This document shows, piece after piece, positions 37,348 to 49,302 of a stretch of 64,000 nt of DNA. The stretch comes from Stutzerimonas stutzeri. GTDB lineage: Bacteria; Pseudomonadota; Gammaproteobacteria; Pseudomonadales; Pseudomonadaceae. The position numbers and the translations under genes were made by a program. The DNA is taken from NCBI RefSeq assembly GCF_024448955.1, contig NZ_JAMOIH010000001.1, positions 248,001-312,000 on the forward strand. The letters are read 5' to 3'. The notes beneath the pieces were generated by a model. It searched no databases and had not been told where the DNA came from. It saw only the letters and a list, made by a program, of their open reading frames with translations. Within the stretch, counting starts at the first letter, position 1. Each line of letters starts with the position of its first letter.

Positions 37348-37829
37348 CGTTGCTGCCTCTGACGGGAAACCGGCGGATAGCAAAGCGATGCAGCAAACGA
37401 GCCAGTTCCACCAAGAGCTAGGGCAACCCCGCCACGCATAGCGCAGCGGATTTGCCATGGTGCTGTGGTCTGAGCCGACAGTATCGCCTTGCCCGGTCGA
37501 AAATGCTCCCTTGGCGCTCGATAGCGGACGATATCCGCAGCGAAACAACGAATGCATTGCAACGACTAAAAACCCGAGTTCAACGAAGAGTGCTTGCTAT
37601 ACGTCGTTCTTTCTGACGACAGCCGCGCCCCACCGGGAAACTGCAACAAGCGTAGTCAAGTACGCCGGCTGCGGTCGAGTCAAAGTCGTAGCGGTCGTCC
37701 CGGTACTCGTCCCAGTCCTTGAGCATTGCAATGGAGAGAGGCCGGCTCGATCAACCGTGCGTGTCGTTTCCATCGCACGGCTGGTGGCTGATCGAGTCAT
37801 AAGCCTGACGAAACGGATCTGGAGGCTTA
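37348..37829. other. Intergenic region upstream of the M42 peptidase gene
   Basis: About 480 nt with no gene I can support. Frames on both strands (37457-37861 plus, 37597-37971 minus) overlap the peptidase start and have no family resemblance. It should contain the promoters of the divergent DUF4823 and peptidase genes. A small inverted repeat, GTCGT...ACGAC, lies near 37603-37620. Nothing else stands out. Confidence 0.5.
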
Positions 37830-38897
37830 ATGACCAATCAAGAACAACTGGCCCTGCTTGAGGAGCTCTTGCTTGCGCGTGGTCCCGCAGGCCAGGAGGA
37901 AGAAGTAAGGGAAATCTGCCGACGCGAATTGGAACAGTGCTGCGACGAGGTCTGGCAGGATCCAGCAGCAAACCTCATCGGCTGCATCAAGGCTGTCGGC
38001 GTTCCGCGCGATGAAGCAGAGCGCCTTTCAACGCGCGTGATGGCCCATCAGGATGAGATTGCGATGGTCGTCAAACGCATAGACGCTGATGGTCGCTTGA
38101 GGGTTGTGGCGCTGGGCGGGGCGTTTCCAGTCAACTTCGGTATGTGCCCGGTGGATATTCTTGCAGACACACAAACGGTTGCCGGCGCACTGTCCTTCGG
38201 CACCATGCACGGGACGAGCGAATCGAGCCAGTCGATGCACGTGCTCAAGGGTGACGTGCAATGGTCCGACGTGCATGTGATTACCCGTTACAGCAAGGCG
38301 GAACTCGGCGAGCTGGGCGTGCGCGCCGGCACGCGGGTGGTACTGAGCCAGCATTGGCGCAAGCCATTCCTAATACGAGATTGCGTTGCAGCTCACTTCC
38401 TCGATGATCGAGCACCTGTCGTTGCGGCGCTCGTAGCCGCCAGACGCCTGGCAGAGCGACGAGATGAGTTGCGCGGCGACGTGCTAATTGTCCTGACGAC
38501 CAATGAAGAAGAAACCAACTCCGGGGCGCAGTATGCGGCCCGGACCTTGCCTGGCTCGGTGTGCATCGCGCTTGAGGTTGGGCCGATAGCCGCCGAGTAC
38601 GATACGCGCCTGGCGCTCGACCCCATCGTGCTGACCGGTGATGAGAAGGGCTACTACTCCAAGCAGGTATCGGATGGCCTGCTTAAAGCGGCTGAACGCT
38701 GCGGTTACTGTCCACAGCCTGCCTTAATGCCCGGGTTCGCGTCGGATGCCAGTGCCGTGCTCGGTTCGGGATCCTCACCCCGCGCCGCTTGCCTGGCGAT
38801 TCCAACCGAGAACACGCACGGCTACGAGGTCATCTTGCAAGAGAGCATGGAAGCGTGCGCTAGAACGCTGGTCGAATATCTGGTTTCACTCGAATAG
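37830..38897 (+). CDS. M42-family metallopeptidase
   Basis: Dinuclear-metal aminopeptidase of the FrvX/glutamyl-aminopeptidase group. The 355-aa product carries the metal and catalytic residues in order: MAHQDEIAMV (His and Asp/Glu, about 72-77), the bridging Asp in HFLDDRAP, the base Glu pair in TTNEEETNSGA, Glu/Asp in ALEVGPI, and the last His in PTENTHGYEV. GGAGGC lies 6 nt upstream of the ATG. It stands alone between DUF4823 and a TetR gene, apparently extra relative to P. aeruginosa. Confidence 0.9.
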   Translation: MTNQEQLALLEELLLARGPAGQEEEVREICRRELEQCCDEVWQDPAANLIGCIKAVGVPRDEAERLSTRVMAHQDEIAMVVKRIDADGRLRVVALGGAFPVNFGMCPVDILADTQTVAGALSFGTMHGTSESSQSMHVLKGDVQWSDVHVITRYSKAELGELGVRAGTRVVLSQHWRKPFLIRDCVAAHFLDDRAPVVAALVAARRLAERRDELRGDVLIVLTTNEEETNSGAQYAARTLPGSVCIALEVGPIAAEYDTRLALDPIVLTGDEKGYYSKQVSDGLLKAAERCGYCPQPALMPGFASDASAVLGSGSSPRAACLAIPTENTHGYEVILQESMEACARTLVEYLVSLE

Positions 38898-39061
38898 CGC
38901 GCCGCGTTTAGATTGCGGTCGTTGGGATAGAGGCTTGTTGCAAGCCTGCCATTCGGAGAGCGCACCTCAACCGGAACGACCGACTTGATATCGCGGATGG
39001 GGATGCGCTCAACGGGTTACAGCTCTGTTTGCCCGGCCGCCTTTTCACCTGACGCGGTGGG

Positions 39062-39682
39062 CTAATCGCGCTTGCGCTTATTACCCATACGCACACCAAT
39101 ATCCATCAGGAACTGGAAGAAACCTTCCTGATCTTCCAGCACATTGCTCCAGAACGGAGAGTGATAAAGCGCTACCGCACCATGCACCAGTGCCCAGGCG
39201 GCGCAATAGTGAAAATAAGGAGGCACATCTTCCAGCTTGCCTTCGGAGATGCGCCCTTTGATCAGCTGGGTCAGATGCTCGAAGTTGGAGGCGCGAATGC
39301 GATGGAGCTCCTCGACCAAATCCGGAACCTGATTACCCTTGACGACTTTCTCCTCGAGGCGGTCGAACAAGCGATAACGCTGCGGATCACCCATACGGAA
39401 CTCGAAATAGGCACGCGATAGTGCTTCTTTGTCCTGGTCCAGATTGGGCGCATGTAGAAGCTCATTCAGATCCCGCTCGTAATCGAGCATAAGCCGCAGG
39501 TAAATCTCGGCCTTGGATTTGAAATGCTTGTAGATGGTGCCTTTGCCGATGCCAACCATGTCGGCGATCATCTCGACGGTAACGCTGTCCTCTCCCTGCT
39601 CCAAGAACAGCTGGAGCGCAGTATCGAGAATCTCTTGCTCGCGACGGCGGAATTCGCGGACCTTCCGGGGTTCAGTTTGCAT
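39062..39682 (-). CDS. TetR/AcrR-family transcriptional regulator
   Basis: ATG at 39682 (MQTEPRKVREFRRREQEIL) gives 206 aa; the open extension to 39760 crosses the divergent neighbour's start. The N-terminal helix-turn-helix reads VTVEMIADMVGIGKGTIYKHFKSKAEIY (about 34-61). The C-terminal ligand domain ends VRMGNKRKRD. It resembles a conserved pseudomonad regulator next to tatD/pilZ that I recall as PA2957. Ligand and targets are not evident. Divergent from the aminotransferase gene across only 70 nt, so it may regulate that gene. Confidence 0.9.
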   Translation of the reverse strand: MQTEPRKVREFRRREQEILDTALQLFLEQGEDSVTVEMIADMVGIGKGTIYKHFKSKAEIYLRLMLDYERDLNELLHAPNLDQDKEALSRAYFEFRMGDPQRYRLFDRLEEKVVKGNQVPDLVEELHRIRASNFEHLTQLIKGRISEGKLEDVPPYFHYCAAWALVHGAVALYHSPFWSNVLEDQEGFFQFLMDIGVRMGNKRKRD

Positions 39683-39752
39683 AAGAAGCTGCCGCTCAGA
39701 GTAGAAGCAGACGATTATGCCTATCCAGTCAGAAAATGCACGGAACATTCCC

Positions 39753-40886
39753 ATGAGCACATTGAATGACGAATTTCCTCAGATCGAAGGCTTGCGGTAC
39801 CTGAACCACGCAGCGGTCGCACCCTGGCCACGCCGAGCCGCCGATGCGGTAACCGCCTTCGCCCAACAAAACATAACGCTGGGCGCGCGCGACTATCCGC
39901 AATGGCTTGCGGTCGAAACCAGCCTGCGCGGTCGTCTGGCCAGGTTGCTCAACGCTCCGTCATCGACTGATATCGCGTTGGTCAAGAACACTTCCGAGGC
40001 GCTTTCGTTCGTCGCATTCGGTCTGGACTGGAAAGCAGGTGACCAGATCGTTATCAGTGACGAAGAGTTCCCGTCTAACCGCGTGGTCTGGGAGGCATTG
40101 AGACCTCTGGGCGTCGAGGTGCTACAGGTCAACCTGAAGGGCGACGATCCTGAGGCTGACCTGTTGGCCGCCTGCGGTCCGAAGGTACGCCTGATGGCGA
40201 TCAGCGCCGTGCAGTACGCCAGCGGATTGCGGCTTGACTTGCCGCGCCTTGGCGAAGGCTGCGAACAACGCGGGGTCCTGTTCTGTATCGATGCGATCCA
40301 ACAGCTGGGAGCCCTACCGTTCGACGTTCAGCGATACCGCTGCGCCTTCGCTATGGCCGATGGACACAAATGGCTTCTGGGCCCCGAAGGGCTCGGCGTC
40401 TTTTACTGCCGCAGCGATCTGCGCGCCAATCTGAAACTTCATGAATACGGCTGGCACATGCTCGAACACGCTGGCGACTACGAGCGCAGCGATTGGCAGC
40501 CAGCCCGCAGCGCACGTCGCTTCGAATGCGGCAGTCCGAACCTGCTGGGGGCCATGGCGCTGGACGCCAGTCTGTCTCTGCTCGAAGAAGTCGGTATGAA
40601 TGAAGTGGGCTTGGCGTTAGCAGAACGCATCGACCATTTGCAGCACGAGCTCTCAGCCATGCTTGGCGTCGAGCTGCTGAGTCCTGCCGATCCGGCAAGG
40701 CGCGCCGGCATCATGACGTTCAGAATCGATGGTTGGGGCAATCAAGCGTTGTTCGAACGCCTAAAGACGGAGCAGATCGTCTGTGCGCTTCGTGGCGGAG
40801 GGATACGGCTTTCGCCACACTTCTACACGCGCCCGGAGGTCATCGAGCAGTCGCTGGCAGTGATTCGTGGCCTGCTCGCAAAGTGA
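39753..40886 (+). CDS. Class V aminotransferase-fold protein
   Basis: PLP enzyme of the class V (NifS/isopenicillin-epimerase-like) group. ATG at 39753 (MSTLNDEFPQIEGLRYLNHAAV) gives 377 aa; GGAA lies about 9 nt upstream. Key features are YLNHAAVAPWP at the N-terminus, KNTSEALSFVAFGLDW, the cofactor Asp in FCIDAIQQLGA, and the PLP Lys in MADGHKWLLGPEG. Not a clear IscS/SufS (no active-site Cys loop recognised). Substrate unknown. Followed by a strong terminator, so single-gene unit. Confidence 0.88.
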   Translation: MSTLNDEFPQIEGLRYLNHAAVAPWPRRAADAVTAFAQQNITLGARDYPQWLAVETSLRGRLARLLNAPSSTDIALVKNTSEALSFVAFGLDWKAGDQIVISDEEFPSNRVVWEALRPLGVEVLQVNLKGDDPEADLLAACGPKVRLMAISAVQYASGLRLDLPRLGEGCEQRGVLFCIDAIQQLGALPFDVQRYRCAFAMADGHKWLLGPEGLGVFYCRSDLRANLKLHEYGWHMLEHAGDYERSDWQPARSARRFECGSPNLLGAMALDASLSLLEEVGMNEVGLALAERIDHLQHELSAMLGVELLSPADPARRAGIMTFRIDGWGNQALFERLKTEQIVCALRGGGIRLSPHFYTRPEVIEQSLAVIRGLLAK

Positions 40887-41054
40887 GCGCAATCAAGGTA
40901 CAGGCAGCTATTCCAAATCCGTTTAAGAACGGTATCAATCGCGCCTGCAAAGTTGCCGATCAGGGCCAATACTTCAAGCACTGGCCGCGCAATCCCCCAA
41001 TGCTCGGCCAGCTGAGGGAGCGAGGAACGTGACCTCATACTCCTAATGGTCTTG

Positions 41055-41085
41055 ACCCGGCTCCTTTTGAGGCCGGGTTTTTTTT
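41055..41085. terminator. Intrinsic terminator between aminotransferase and permease genes
   Basis: ACCCGGC-(loop)-GCCGGGT stem followed by T8 on the plus strand. It serves the aminotransferase gene, though 170 nt downstream of its stop, and may stop permease transcripts too. Confidence 0.85.
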
Positions 41086-41109
41086 GACTAGTCAGTTGAA
41101 CGGCTTTCT

Positions 41110-42507
41110 TCAGCCATGCCTGGCGCGGCGACTGGCAAGCCGAAGCTGAAAGCAGACCCAGATGAACAGCGCCCAGAATGGAATGGCGATAATCGACGTA
41201 CGGAGCCCCGGCATCGAGAGCATGATGGCTGCGATCAGAGCCACGAACGCCAGACAAAGGTAATTGCTGAACGGGTACCAGAACGCCCTGAACGAAGGTT
41301 GGACGCCCTGCTCCGTCATCGCCTTGCGGAATTTTAGATGGGCAAGACTGATCATCGCCCAGTTGATCAGCAGCGCCGCAACCACAAGCGACATCAACAG
41401 TTCGAGCGCATTCTGAGGGAGCAAGTAGTTCACCAATACGCAGAGCATGGTCACTGCCGCCGAGAAGGCGATCGCCAGCACCGGCACCCCACGACGATTC
41501 ACAGTCATTAATACTTTTGGCGCATCCCCCTGCTCGGCCAGACCATAGAGCATCCGGCTGTTGCAGTAGACACCGCTGTTGTAGACCGACAGCGCCGCTG
41601 TCAACACGACGAAATTGAGGATATGCGCAGCGGTATCGCTACCTATCAGCGAGAAAATCTGCACGAAGGGGCTACTGCTGTAAGGATCGCCAGCTGCCCC
41701 CAACGTTTCCAGCAGACTGTCCCAGGGATACAGCGCCAGTAGCACACTTAGCGCTCCGATGTAGAAAATCAAGATTCGGTAGACAACCTGGTTGATGGCC
41801 CTGGGAATGACGGTCTTCGGGTCCGATGCTTCTGCAGCGGTGATCCCGACCAGCTCGAGCCCGCCGAAGGAAAACATGATGATCGCCAGCGCCATGACCA
41901 TCCCGCTGATGCCATTGGGAAAGAACCCTCCATGGCTCCACAGGTTGCTGAAGCTGGCCTGCTCACCACCCGTACCGCTCAGCAATAGGTAGAGTCCCAG
42001 CGCAATCATGCCGATGATGGCGCCGACCTTGATGATCGCGAACCAGAACTCGGTTTCACCGAAGGCCTTTACGTTTACCAAGTTGATGAGGTTGATCAGC
42101 ACAAAGAATGCCGCCGCGGTGGCCCAGGTCGGCACTTCCGGCCACCAAAACTGCACGTATTTGCCGACCGCGGTTAGCTCAGCCATCCCCACCAAGACAT
42201 AGAGCACCCAGTAATTCCAGCCCGAGAGAAAGCCAGCGTAGGGTGCCCAGTACTTATGCGCAAAGTGGCTGAAGGACCCGGCAACCGGCTCCTCGACGAT
42301 CATCTCGCCCAGCTGCCGCATGATCAGAAAGGCGATCAATCCAGCGATGGCGTAGCCGAGAATCATCGACGGACCGGCACTGCGAAGCACGCCTGCCGAA
42401 CCCAGAAAAAGCCCCGTGCCGATAGCGCCGCCAAGCGCGATGAGCTGGATGTGCCGGTTTTTTAGGCCGCGCTGAAGCGGCCCGGTATGCAGCGAATCGC
42501 TGGACAT
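41110..42507 (-). CDS. Amino-acid permease (APC superfamily, AAT family)
   Basis: Proton-coupled amino-acid importer with twelve membrane segments, 465 aa. The N-terminus LKNRHIQLIALGGAIGTGLFLGSAGVL and the segment FSFGGLELVGITAAEASDP are AAT-family signatures shared with AroP, ProY, GabP and LysP. I cannot assign the substrate. AAGGTG serves as ribosome site and lies next to an inverted repeat CGTCAC-N11-GTGACG at 42510-42532. It sits between the aminotransferase gene and tatD and is probably extra relative to P. aeruginosa. Confidence 0.92.
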   Translation of the reverse strand: MSSDSLHTGPLQRGLKNRHIQLIALGGAIGTGLFLGSAGVLRSAGPSMILGYAIAGLIAFLIMRQLGEMIVEEPVAGSFSHFAHKYWAPYAGFLSGWNYWVLYVLVGMAELTAVGKYVQFWWPEVPTWATAAAFFVLINLINLVNVKAFGETEFWFAIIKVGAIIGMIALGLYLLLSGTGGEQASFSNLWSHGGFFPNGISGMVMALAIIMFSFGGLELVGITAAEASDPKTVIPRAINQVVYRILIFYIGALSVLLALYPWDSLLETLGAAGDPYSSSPFVQIFSLIGSDTAAHILNFVVLTAALSVYNSGVYCNSRMLYGLAEQGDAPKVLMTVNRRGVPVLAIAFSAAVTMLCVLVNYLLPQNALELLMSLVVAALLINWAMISLAHLKFRKAMTEQGVQPSFRAFWYPFSNYLCLAFVALIAAIMLSMPGLRTSIIAIPFWALFIWVCFQLRLASRRARHG

Positions 42508-42693
42508 GGCGTCACCTTGTTGGTCTGTGACGAGAAACGGCGCGGCCCGTGATGAGTGGAGCTACGGAGCCAAGCGGAACCATCGTGCCCGCATGCCGAC
42601 TATGGGCATGCGCACCGAAGCGGCGCGAATTGTACACGGCATCAGAGATAGAGAGATTCAAACAAGCGCATCGCTTCGACTGATAGGCGTCAG

Positions 42694-43479
42694 TCAGCCC
42701 CGAACTCGAGCCAAGGGAAACAACCGCTTGAAGTTGCTCGTGGTCTGCTCGGCCAGGACATCGAAATCGACGCCACGCAACTGCGCGAGAAACTCTGCAA
42801 CCTCGCGAACGTACTGCGGAAGGTTCGGTTTACCACGGTAGGGAATCGGAGCCAGATAAGGCGAGTCCGTCTCAACCAGCAAGCGATCCGCGGGAACGCG
42901 GCGAGCGACGTCGCGAAGTGCATCGGCATTTCGGAAGGTGACGATCCCGGACAGCGAGATATAGAACCCAAGGTCCAGCGCGGCCTTCGCCATCTCCCAG
43001 TCCTCCGTGAAGCAGTGCAGTACACCAGCCTGCGGCAACGCCGCTTCGCCAAGCAGATCCAGTGTGTCGGCGCGGGCAGCACGGGTGTGAACGATCACCG
43101 GCTTACCGCTCGCCTTCGCCGCGTCCAGGTGAAGACGAAAGGATTGTCGCTGGAGAGCAGCGGCTTCCGGCTCGTAGTGATAATCCAGTCCGGTCTCGCC
43201 GATGGCCACGACATGAGGGTGCTCCAGTTCGTGCAGCAGCCATTCAAGCGCGGGCTCCGCACCCGGCTCGAGGTCCAGCGGATGTACACCGACCGAGCAG
43301 TCGACATCGTCGTAATGCTCTGCCAAAGCCTTTACAGTCGCCGTATTGTCGGCACTGACGCCAATGCAGAGGAAGTGGCCAACGCCACGCTCACGCGCAG
43401 CGACTAGGGCCGCATCAAGAGAGCCTTGATGCGCAGTGAGATCGAGACGATCGAGATGACAGTGGGAATCTACCAGCAT
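42694..43479 (-). CDS. tatD: TatD-family metal-dependent hydrolase
   Basis: TIM-barrel metal-dependent nuclease/hydrolase of the TatD/YcfH family. The 261-aa product starts MLVDSHCHLDRLD (metal motif HxH) and has IGETGLDYHYE, PVIVHTRAA, GVLHCFTE and VETDSPYLAPIPYRG, all family motifs. It may be YcfH rather than TatD in the strict sense; it is the copy next to pilZ and holB, as in E. coli ycfH-holB-tmk. The exact substrate in the cell is not certain. Confidence 0.93.
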   Translation of the reverse strand: MLVDSHCHLDRLDLTAHQGSLDAALVAARERGVGHFLCIGVSADNTATVKALAEHYDDVDCSVGVHPLDLEPGAEPALEWLLHELEHPHVVAIGETGLDYHYEPEAAALQRQSFRLHLDAAKASGKPVIVHTRAARADTLDLLGEAALPQAGVLHCFTEDWEMAKAALDLGFYISLSGIVTFRNADALRDVARRVPADRLLVETDSPYLAPIPYRGKPNLPQYVREVAEFLAQLRGVDFDVLAEQTTSNFKRLFPLARVRG

Positions 43480-43568
43480 TGAACACGCTACTCATCGAGC
43501 CATGACCGGCGTGCATTGTAGAAGAAAAGAAGCTGCAAGCGATCAGAGAGGGCTGCGCTGGAGCTCGC

Positions 43569-43925
43569 TTACATCGTATGTGTCGGTCGGTCGGACTTCA
43601 TCGCGCCGGCCAGATAGGTTTCGATCTTGTTACGGGCGGTTGAATCACCCTCGTTGAATTGCACGCCGATACCGGCTGCCCGGTTGCCCTGCGCACCCTT
43701 GGGTGTAATCCACACGACCTTACCGGCGACGGGAATCTTTTCCGGCTCGTCCATCAAACTCAGCAGCATGAATACTTCGTCGCCGAGCTTGTAAGATTTG
43801 TTGGTGGGGATGAACAGCCCGCCATGCTTGATGAATGGCATGAACGCGGCATAGAGCACCGACTTGTCCTTGATCGTCAGAGACAGAATGCCGTTACGCG
43901 GACCAAGGTTTGCAGGCAGACTCAT
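43569..43925 (-). CDS. pilZ: Type IV pilus protein PilZ
   Basis: Founding PilZ-domain protein, needed for type IV pilus assembly. 118 aa, MSLPANLGPRNGILSLTIKDK to PTHTM, nearly identical to what I remember of P. aeruginosa PilZ. The canonical cyclic-di-GMP residues (RxxxR and D/NxSxxG) are absent, as in the founding member, which acts by contacting PilB/FimX rather than by binding the nucleotide. It sits between holB and tatD, the usual location. Confidence 0.96.
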   Translation of the reverse strand: MSLPANLGPRNGILSLTIKDKSVLYAAFMPFIKHGGLFIPTNKSYKLGDEVFMLLSLMDEPEKIPVAGKVVWITPKGAQGNRAAGIGVQFNEGDSTARNKIETYLAGAMKSDRPTHTM

Positions 43926-43956
43926 GCGGTATTCCCTAACGACTATTCCAAGGATT

Positions 43957-46631
<2,675 letters not shown>

Positions 46632-46635
<4 letters not shown>

Positions 46636-47453
46636 GTATTACTCGACAGATCATCAACCAGGCGTTGAAGTTTACGTGTGAGCGGACCTACCGGCCAGAC
46701 GCTCGCTTCCAACTGCCGCACCGGCCAGATGCTATACAGGCTGTTGCACACGAAGACTTCGTCGGCACCGAGCAGTCGCTCGAGCGAGAGATCGCAGATT
46801 TGGTAGGGCATTCCGGCCTGTCGCGCTCGATCGAGAATCTCTTCACGCATCACGCCAGCCACGCCACACCGCTCGAGCGATGGCGTCAGCAGTACGCCGG
46901 TTTCAACGATGAACAGGTTACTGAAGACAGCCTCGACGATACGTCCAGAGGTATCGCGCATCAATCCTTCGGCGAAAGCTGGGTCATGCCATTCGGCGCG
47001 CGCCAGTACCTGCTCCAGGCGATTCAGATGTTTCAGCCCAGCGAGAGCAGGCTGCTCGGCAAGACGCGTTTTACAAGGATACAGGCGCACGCCCACCGTA
47101 GAGTGTTCAGGCGCGTAGGCTGGCAGCGGCGCGCCCGTCAGCACTGTCCGGGGCCGACAGGCTAACGGCGGACCATAGCCCCGCTGACCATCGCCGCGCG
47201 TCAGAATCAGCTTGACTACACCCGTCTCCAGCACGGCGCTGAACGCCATGATCTGCGAACGCAGAGCATCTACATCAAAAGGGATAGCGAAACGCTGGCA
47301 ACCGAGACCGAGGCGATTCAGATGACGATCGAGCATCTCCGGTCGCCCGTTCACTACCTTTATGGTTTCGAACAGGCCGTCACCGTATGCGAATCCGCGA
47401 TCATGAACGGGCAGCCCATTGGCAGGCTGTCCGTCTACCCAGCTCAATGTCAC
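46632..47453 (-). CDS. pabC: 4-amino-4-deoxychorismate lyase
   Basis: Fold-type IV PLP enzyme that makes p-aminobenzoate for folate. The 273-aa product starts [20 protein letters not shown] and has [12 protein letters not shown], the PLP Lys in [11 protein letters not shown] and the family segment [10 protein letters not shown]. It overlaps the fabF stop by 4 nt, which is the usual fabF-pabC-mltG arrangement. Confidence 0.96.
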
Positions 47454-48694
47454 TCGGCGAACCGGCGGAAAACCAGAGAACCGTTGGTGCCACCGAACCC
47501 AAAGGAGTTGGAAACAGCGATATCGATCGCTCTCTGCTTCGCTTCGTGAGGTACGAAATCCAGGTCGCAGCCGTCATCGGGCTCGTCGAGGTTGATGGTT
47601 GGCGGCGCAACCTGGTCGCGAAGGGCGAGCACGCTGAAAATCGCCTCGACAGCACCCGCGGCACCCAGCAAATGACCGACCATCGATTTCGTCGAGCTGA
47701 CCGAAAGTCCATAAGCATGGCCGCCGAACACGGTTTTGATCGCAGCGGCTTCGGCCTTGTCGCCGGCCGGCGTGGAAGTGCCGTGAGCGTTGATGTAATC
47801 CACCTGAGCCGCATCGATCCGGGCATCCTGAATAGCGTTGCGGATGCAGCGAGCAGCACCAGCGCCATCATCCGGCGGCGAGGTCATGTGGAAGGCATCG
47901 GCGCTCATACCGAAACCGATCAGCTCGGCGTAGATCTTCGCGCCGCGTGCCTTGGCATGTTCGAGTTCTTCCAGCACCAGTGCGCCGGCGCCGTCGGACA
48001 ATACGAAGCCATCACGGTCCTTGTCCCATGGTCGACTGGCTGCGGCCGGATCATCGTTGCGAGTGGACAGCGCGCGCGCTGCGGCGAATCCGCCGATGCC
48101 GAGACCGCTGGTGGCCATTTCCGAGCCGCCGGCAACCATGACATCGGCTTCGCCGTAAGCGATATTGCGTGCAGCCATGCCAATGCAATGCGAACCGGTA
48201 GTGCAAGCCGTGGCGATCGCATAATTGGGCCCCTGCAGACCCAAATGGATCGACAGGAAACCCGAAACCATATTGATGATCGAGCCAGGCACGAAAAACG
48301 GGGAAATTCGTCGCGGACCTTGTTCGAACAAGGCCTTGCAGCTGTTTTCGATATTGGTCAGGCCGCCGATTCCCGAGCCCATGGCAACGCCGATGCGCTC
48401 ACGGTTGGCATCGGTAACTTCCAGTCCGGAATCACGTACAGCTTGAAAGCTGGCTGCCAAACCGTACTGGATGAACAGGTCGAGCTTGCGCGCTTCTTTT
48501 GCAGGCAGATACTGTTCGACATCGAAGTTCTTGACCGATCCACCAAAACGCGTGGAATAGGCAGAAAGGTCCATATGTTCTATTGGGCCGATGCCACTGC
48601 GGCCGGCGAGAATCCCCTGCCAGCTGCTTGGCACATCGTTACCCAGCGGTGATAGCATCCCCATCCCGGTGATTACGACGCGTCTACGCGACAC
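47450..48694 (-). CDS. fabF: Beta-ketoacyl-ACP synthase II
   Basis: Condensing enzyme of fatty-acid elongation. GTG at 48694 (reading [18 protein letters not shown]) has AAGGAG upstream and gives 414 aa; the longer frame to 48778 lacks support. Catalytic residues: Cys in ATACTTGSH, His in [11 protein letters not shown], Lys and His in [12 protein letters not shown]. It follows acpP across a hairpin that probably attenuates transcription, and is coupled to pabC. Confidence 0.97.
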   Translation of the reverse strand: MSRRRVVITGMGMLSPLGNDVPSSWQGILAGRSGIGPIEHMDLSAYSTRFGGSVKNFDVEQYLPAKEARKLDLFIQYGLAASFQAVRDSGLEVTDANRERIGVAMGSGIGGLTNIENSCKALFEQGPRRISPFFVPGSIINMVSGFLSIHLGLQGPNYAIATACTTGSHCIGMAARNIAYGEADVMVAGGSEMATSGLGIGGFAAARALSTRNDDPAAASRPWDKDRDGFVLSDGAGALVLEELEHAKARGAKIYAELIGFGMSADAFHMTSPPDDGAGAARCIRNAIQDARIDAAQVDYINAHGTSTPAGDKAEAAAIKTVFGGHAYGLSVSSTKSMVGHLLGAAGAVEAIFSVLALRDQVAPPTINLDEPDDGCDLDFVPHEAKQRAIDIAVSNSFGFGGTNGSLVFRRFAE

Positions 48695-48812
48695 AGCAAT
48701 TCTCCTTACGTCTATATTTGGCTCGCTCCGCTCTTCAACGTTCGCAACGGACGGAAAACGAACCATCAGGCATCGCACAGGTGCACGACCAGCCGATTTT
48801 AACTATCTCAAA

Positions 48813-48850
48813 CAAAAGCCGCACTGCCCCGTTCAGAGGCAGTGCGGCTT
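48813..48850 (-). terminator. Hairpin/terminator between acpP and fabF
   Basis: On the minus strand AAGCCGCACTGCC pairs with GGCAGTGCGGCTT (13-bp perfect stem, 9-nt loop), followed by TTTTGTTT. It lies 24 nt past the acpP stop and 120 nt before fabF, and probably makes acpP mRNA more abundant than fabF mRNA. Confidence 0.85.
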
Positions 48851-48874
48851 ACTGGTTCGAAGCAGGATTACAAC

Positions 48875-49111
48875 TTACTGCGCGTGGGCGTTGATGTAGT
48901 CGATAGCTTCTTGAACAGTGGTGATCTTCTCGGCTTGCTCGTCCGGGATTTCGGTCTCGAATTCCTCTTCCAGAGCCATGACCAGCTCAACGGTATCAAG
49001 GGAGTCGGCACCCAGGTCTTCGACGAAGGAAGCGCTGTTGGTGACTTCCTCTTCCTTGACGCCAAGCTGCTCGGCAACGATTTTCTTGACGCGTTCTTCG
49101 ATGGTGCTCAT
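48875..49111 (-). CDS. acpP: Acyl carrier protein
   Basis: 78-aa acidic carrier of growing acyl chains. The 4'-phosphopantetheine Ser is in [12 protein letters not shown] (Ser37). Identical in layout to gammaproteobacterial AcpP. It has its own candidate promoter at 49162-49189 and a terminator after it, matching its need for high expression. Confidence 0.99.
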
Positions 49112-49161
49112 ACCTTGTTTTCACTCCTATGGAAAAATCAGGCAGCTGATCTGCGCGGTAG

Positions 49162-49189
49162 TGTATAGAAAGCGTTTTCCGCATTTCAA
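49162..49189 (-). promoter_or_regulatory. Candidate sigma-70 promoter of acpP
   Basis: On the minus strand TTGAAA, 16 nt, TATACA. Predicted start near 49155 and a leader of about 44 nt. It lies in the 190-nt gap between fabG and acpP. Confidence 0.6.
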
Positions 49190-49302
49190 GCTGAAAGCGG
49201 GCAAGCATGAACCTGCTTTCAACCTTCTGTCTATAAGCCAACCGCAGTTTTATAACGAAACGAATCAGCCGTTATGACTGCATGCATGCGTTGGACGTCA
49301 CA

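Noticed and set aside
37457-37861. 134-codon plus frame upstream of the M42 peptidase gene
   Set aside because: Overlaps the peptidase start in another frame, lacks a ribosome site and any recognisable feature.
47387-48652. 421-codon plus-strand frame opposite fabF
   Set aside because: Antisense shadow; fabF has all catalytic residues in the minus frame.
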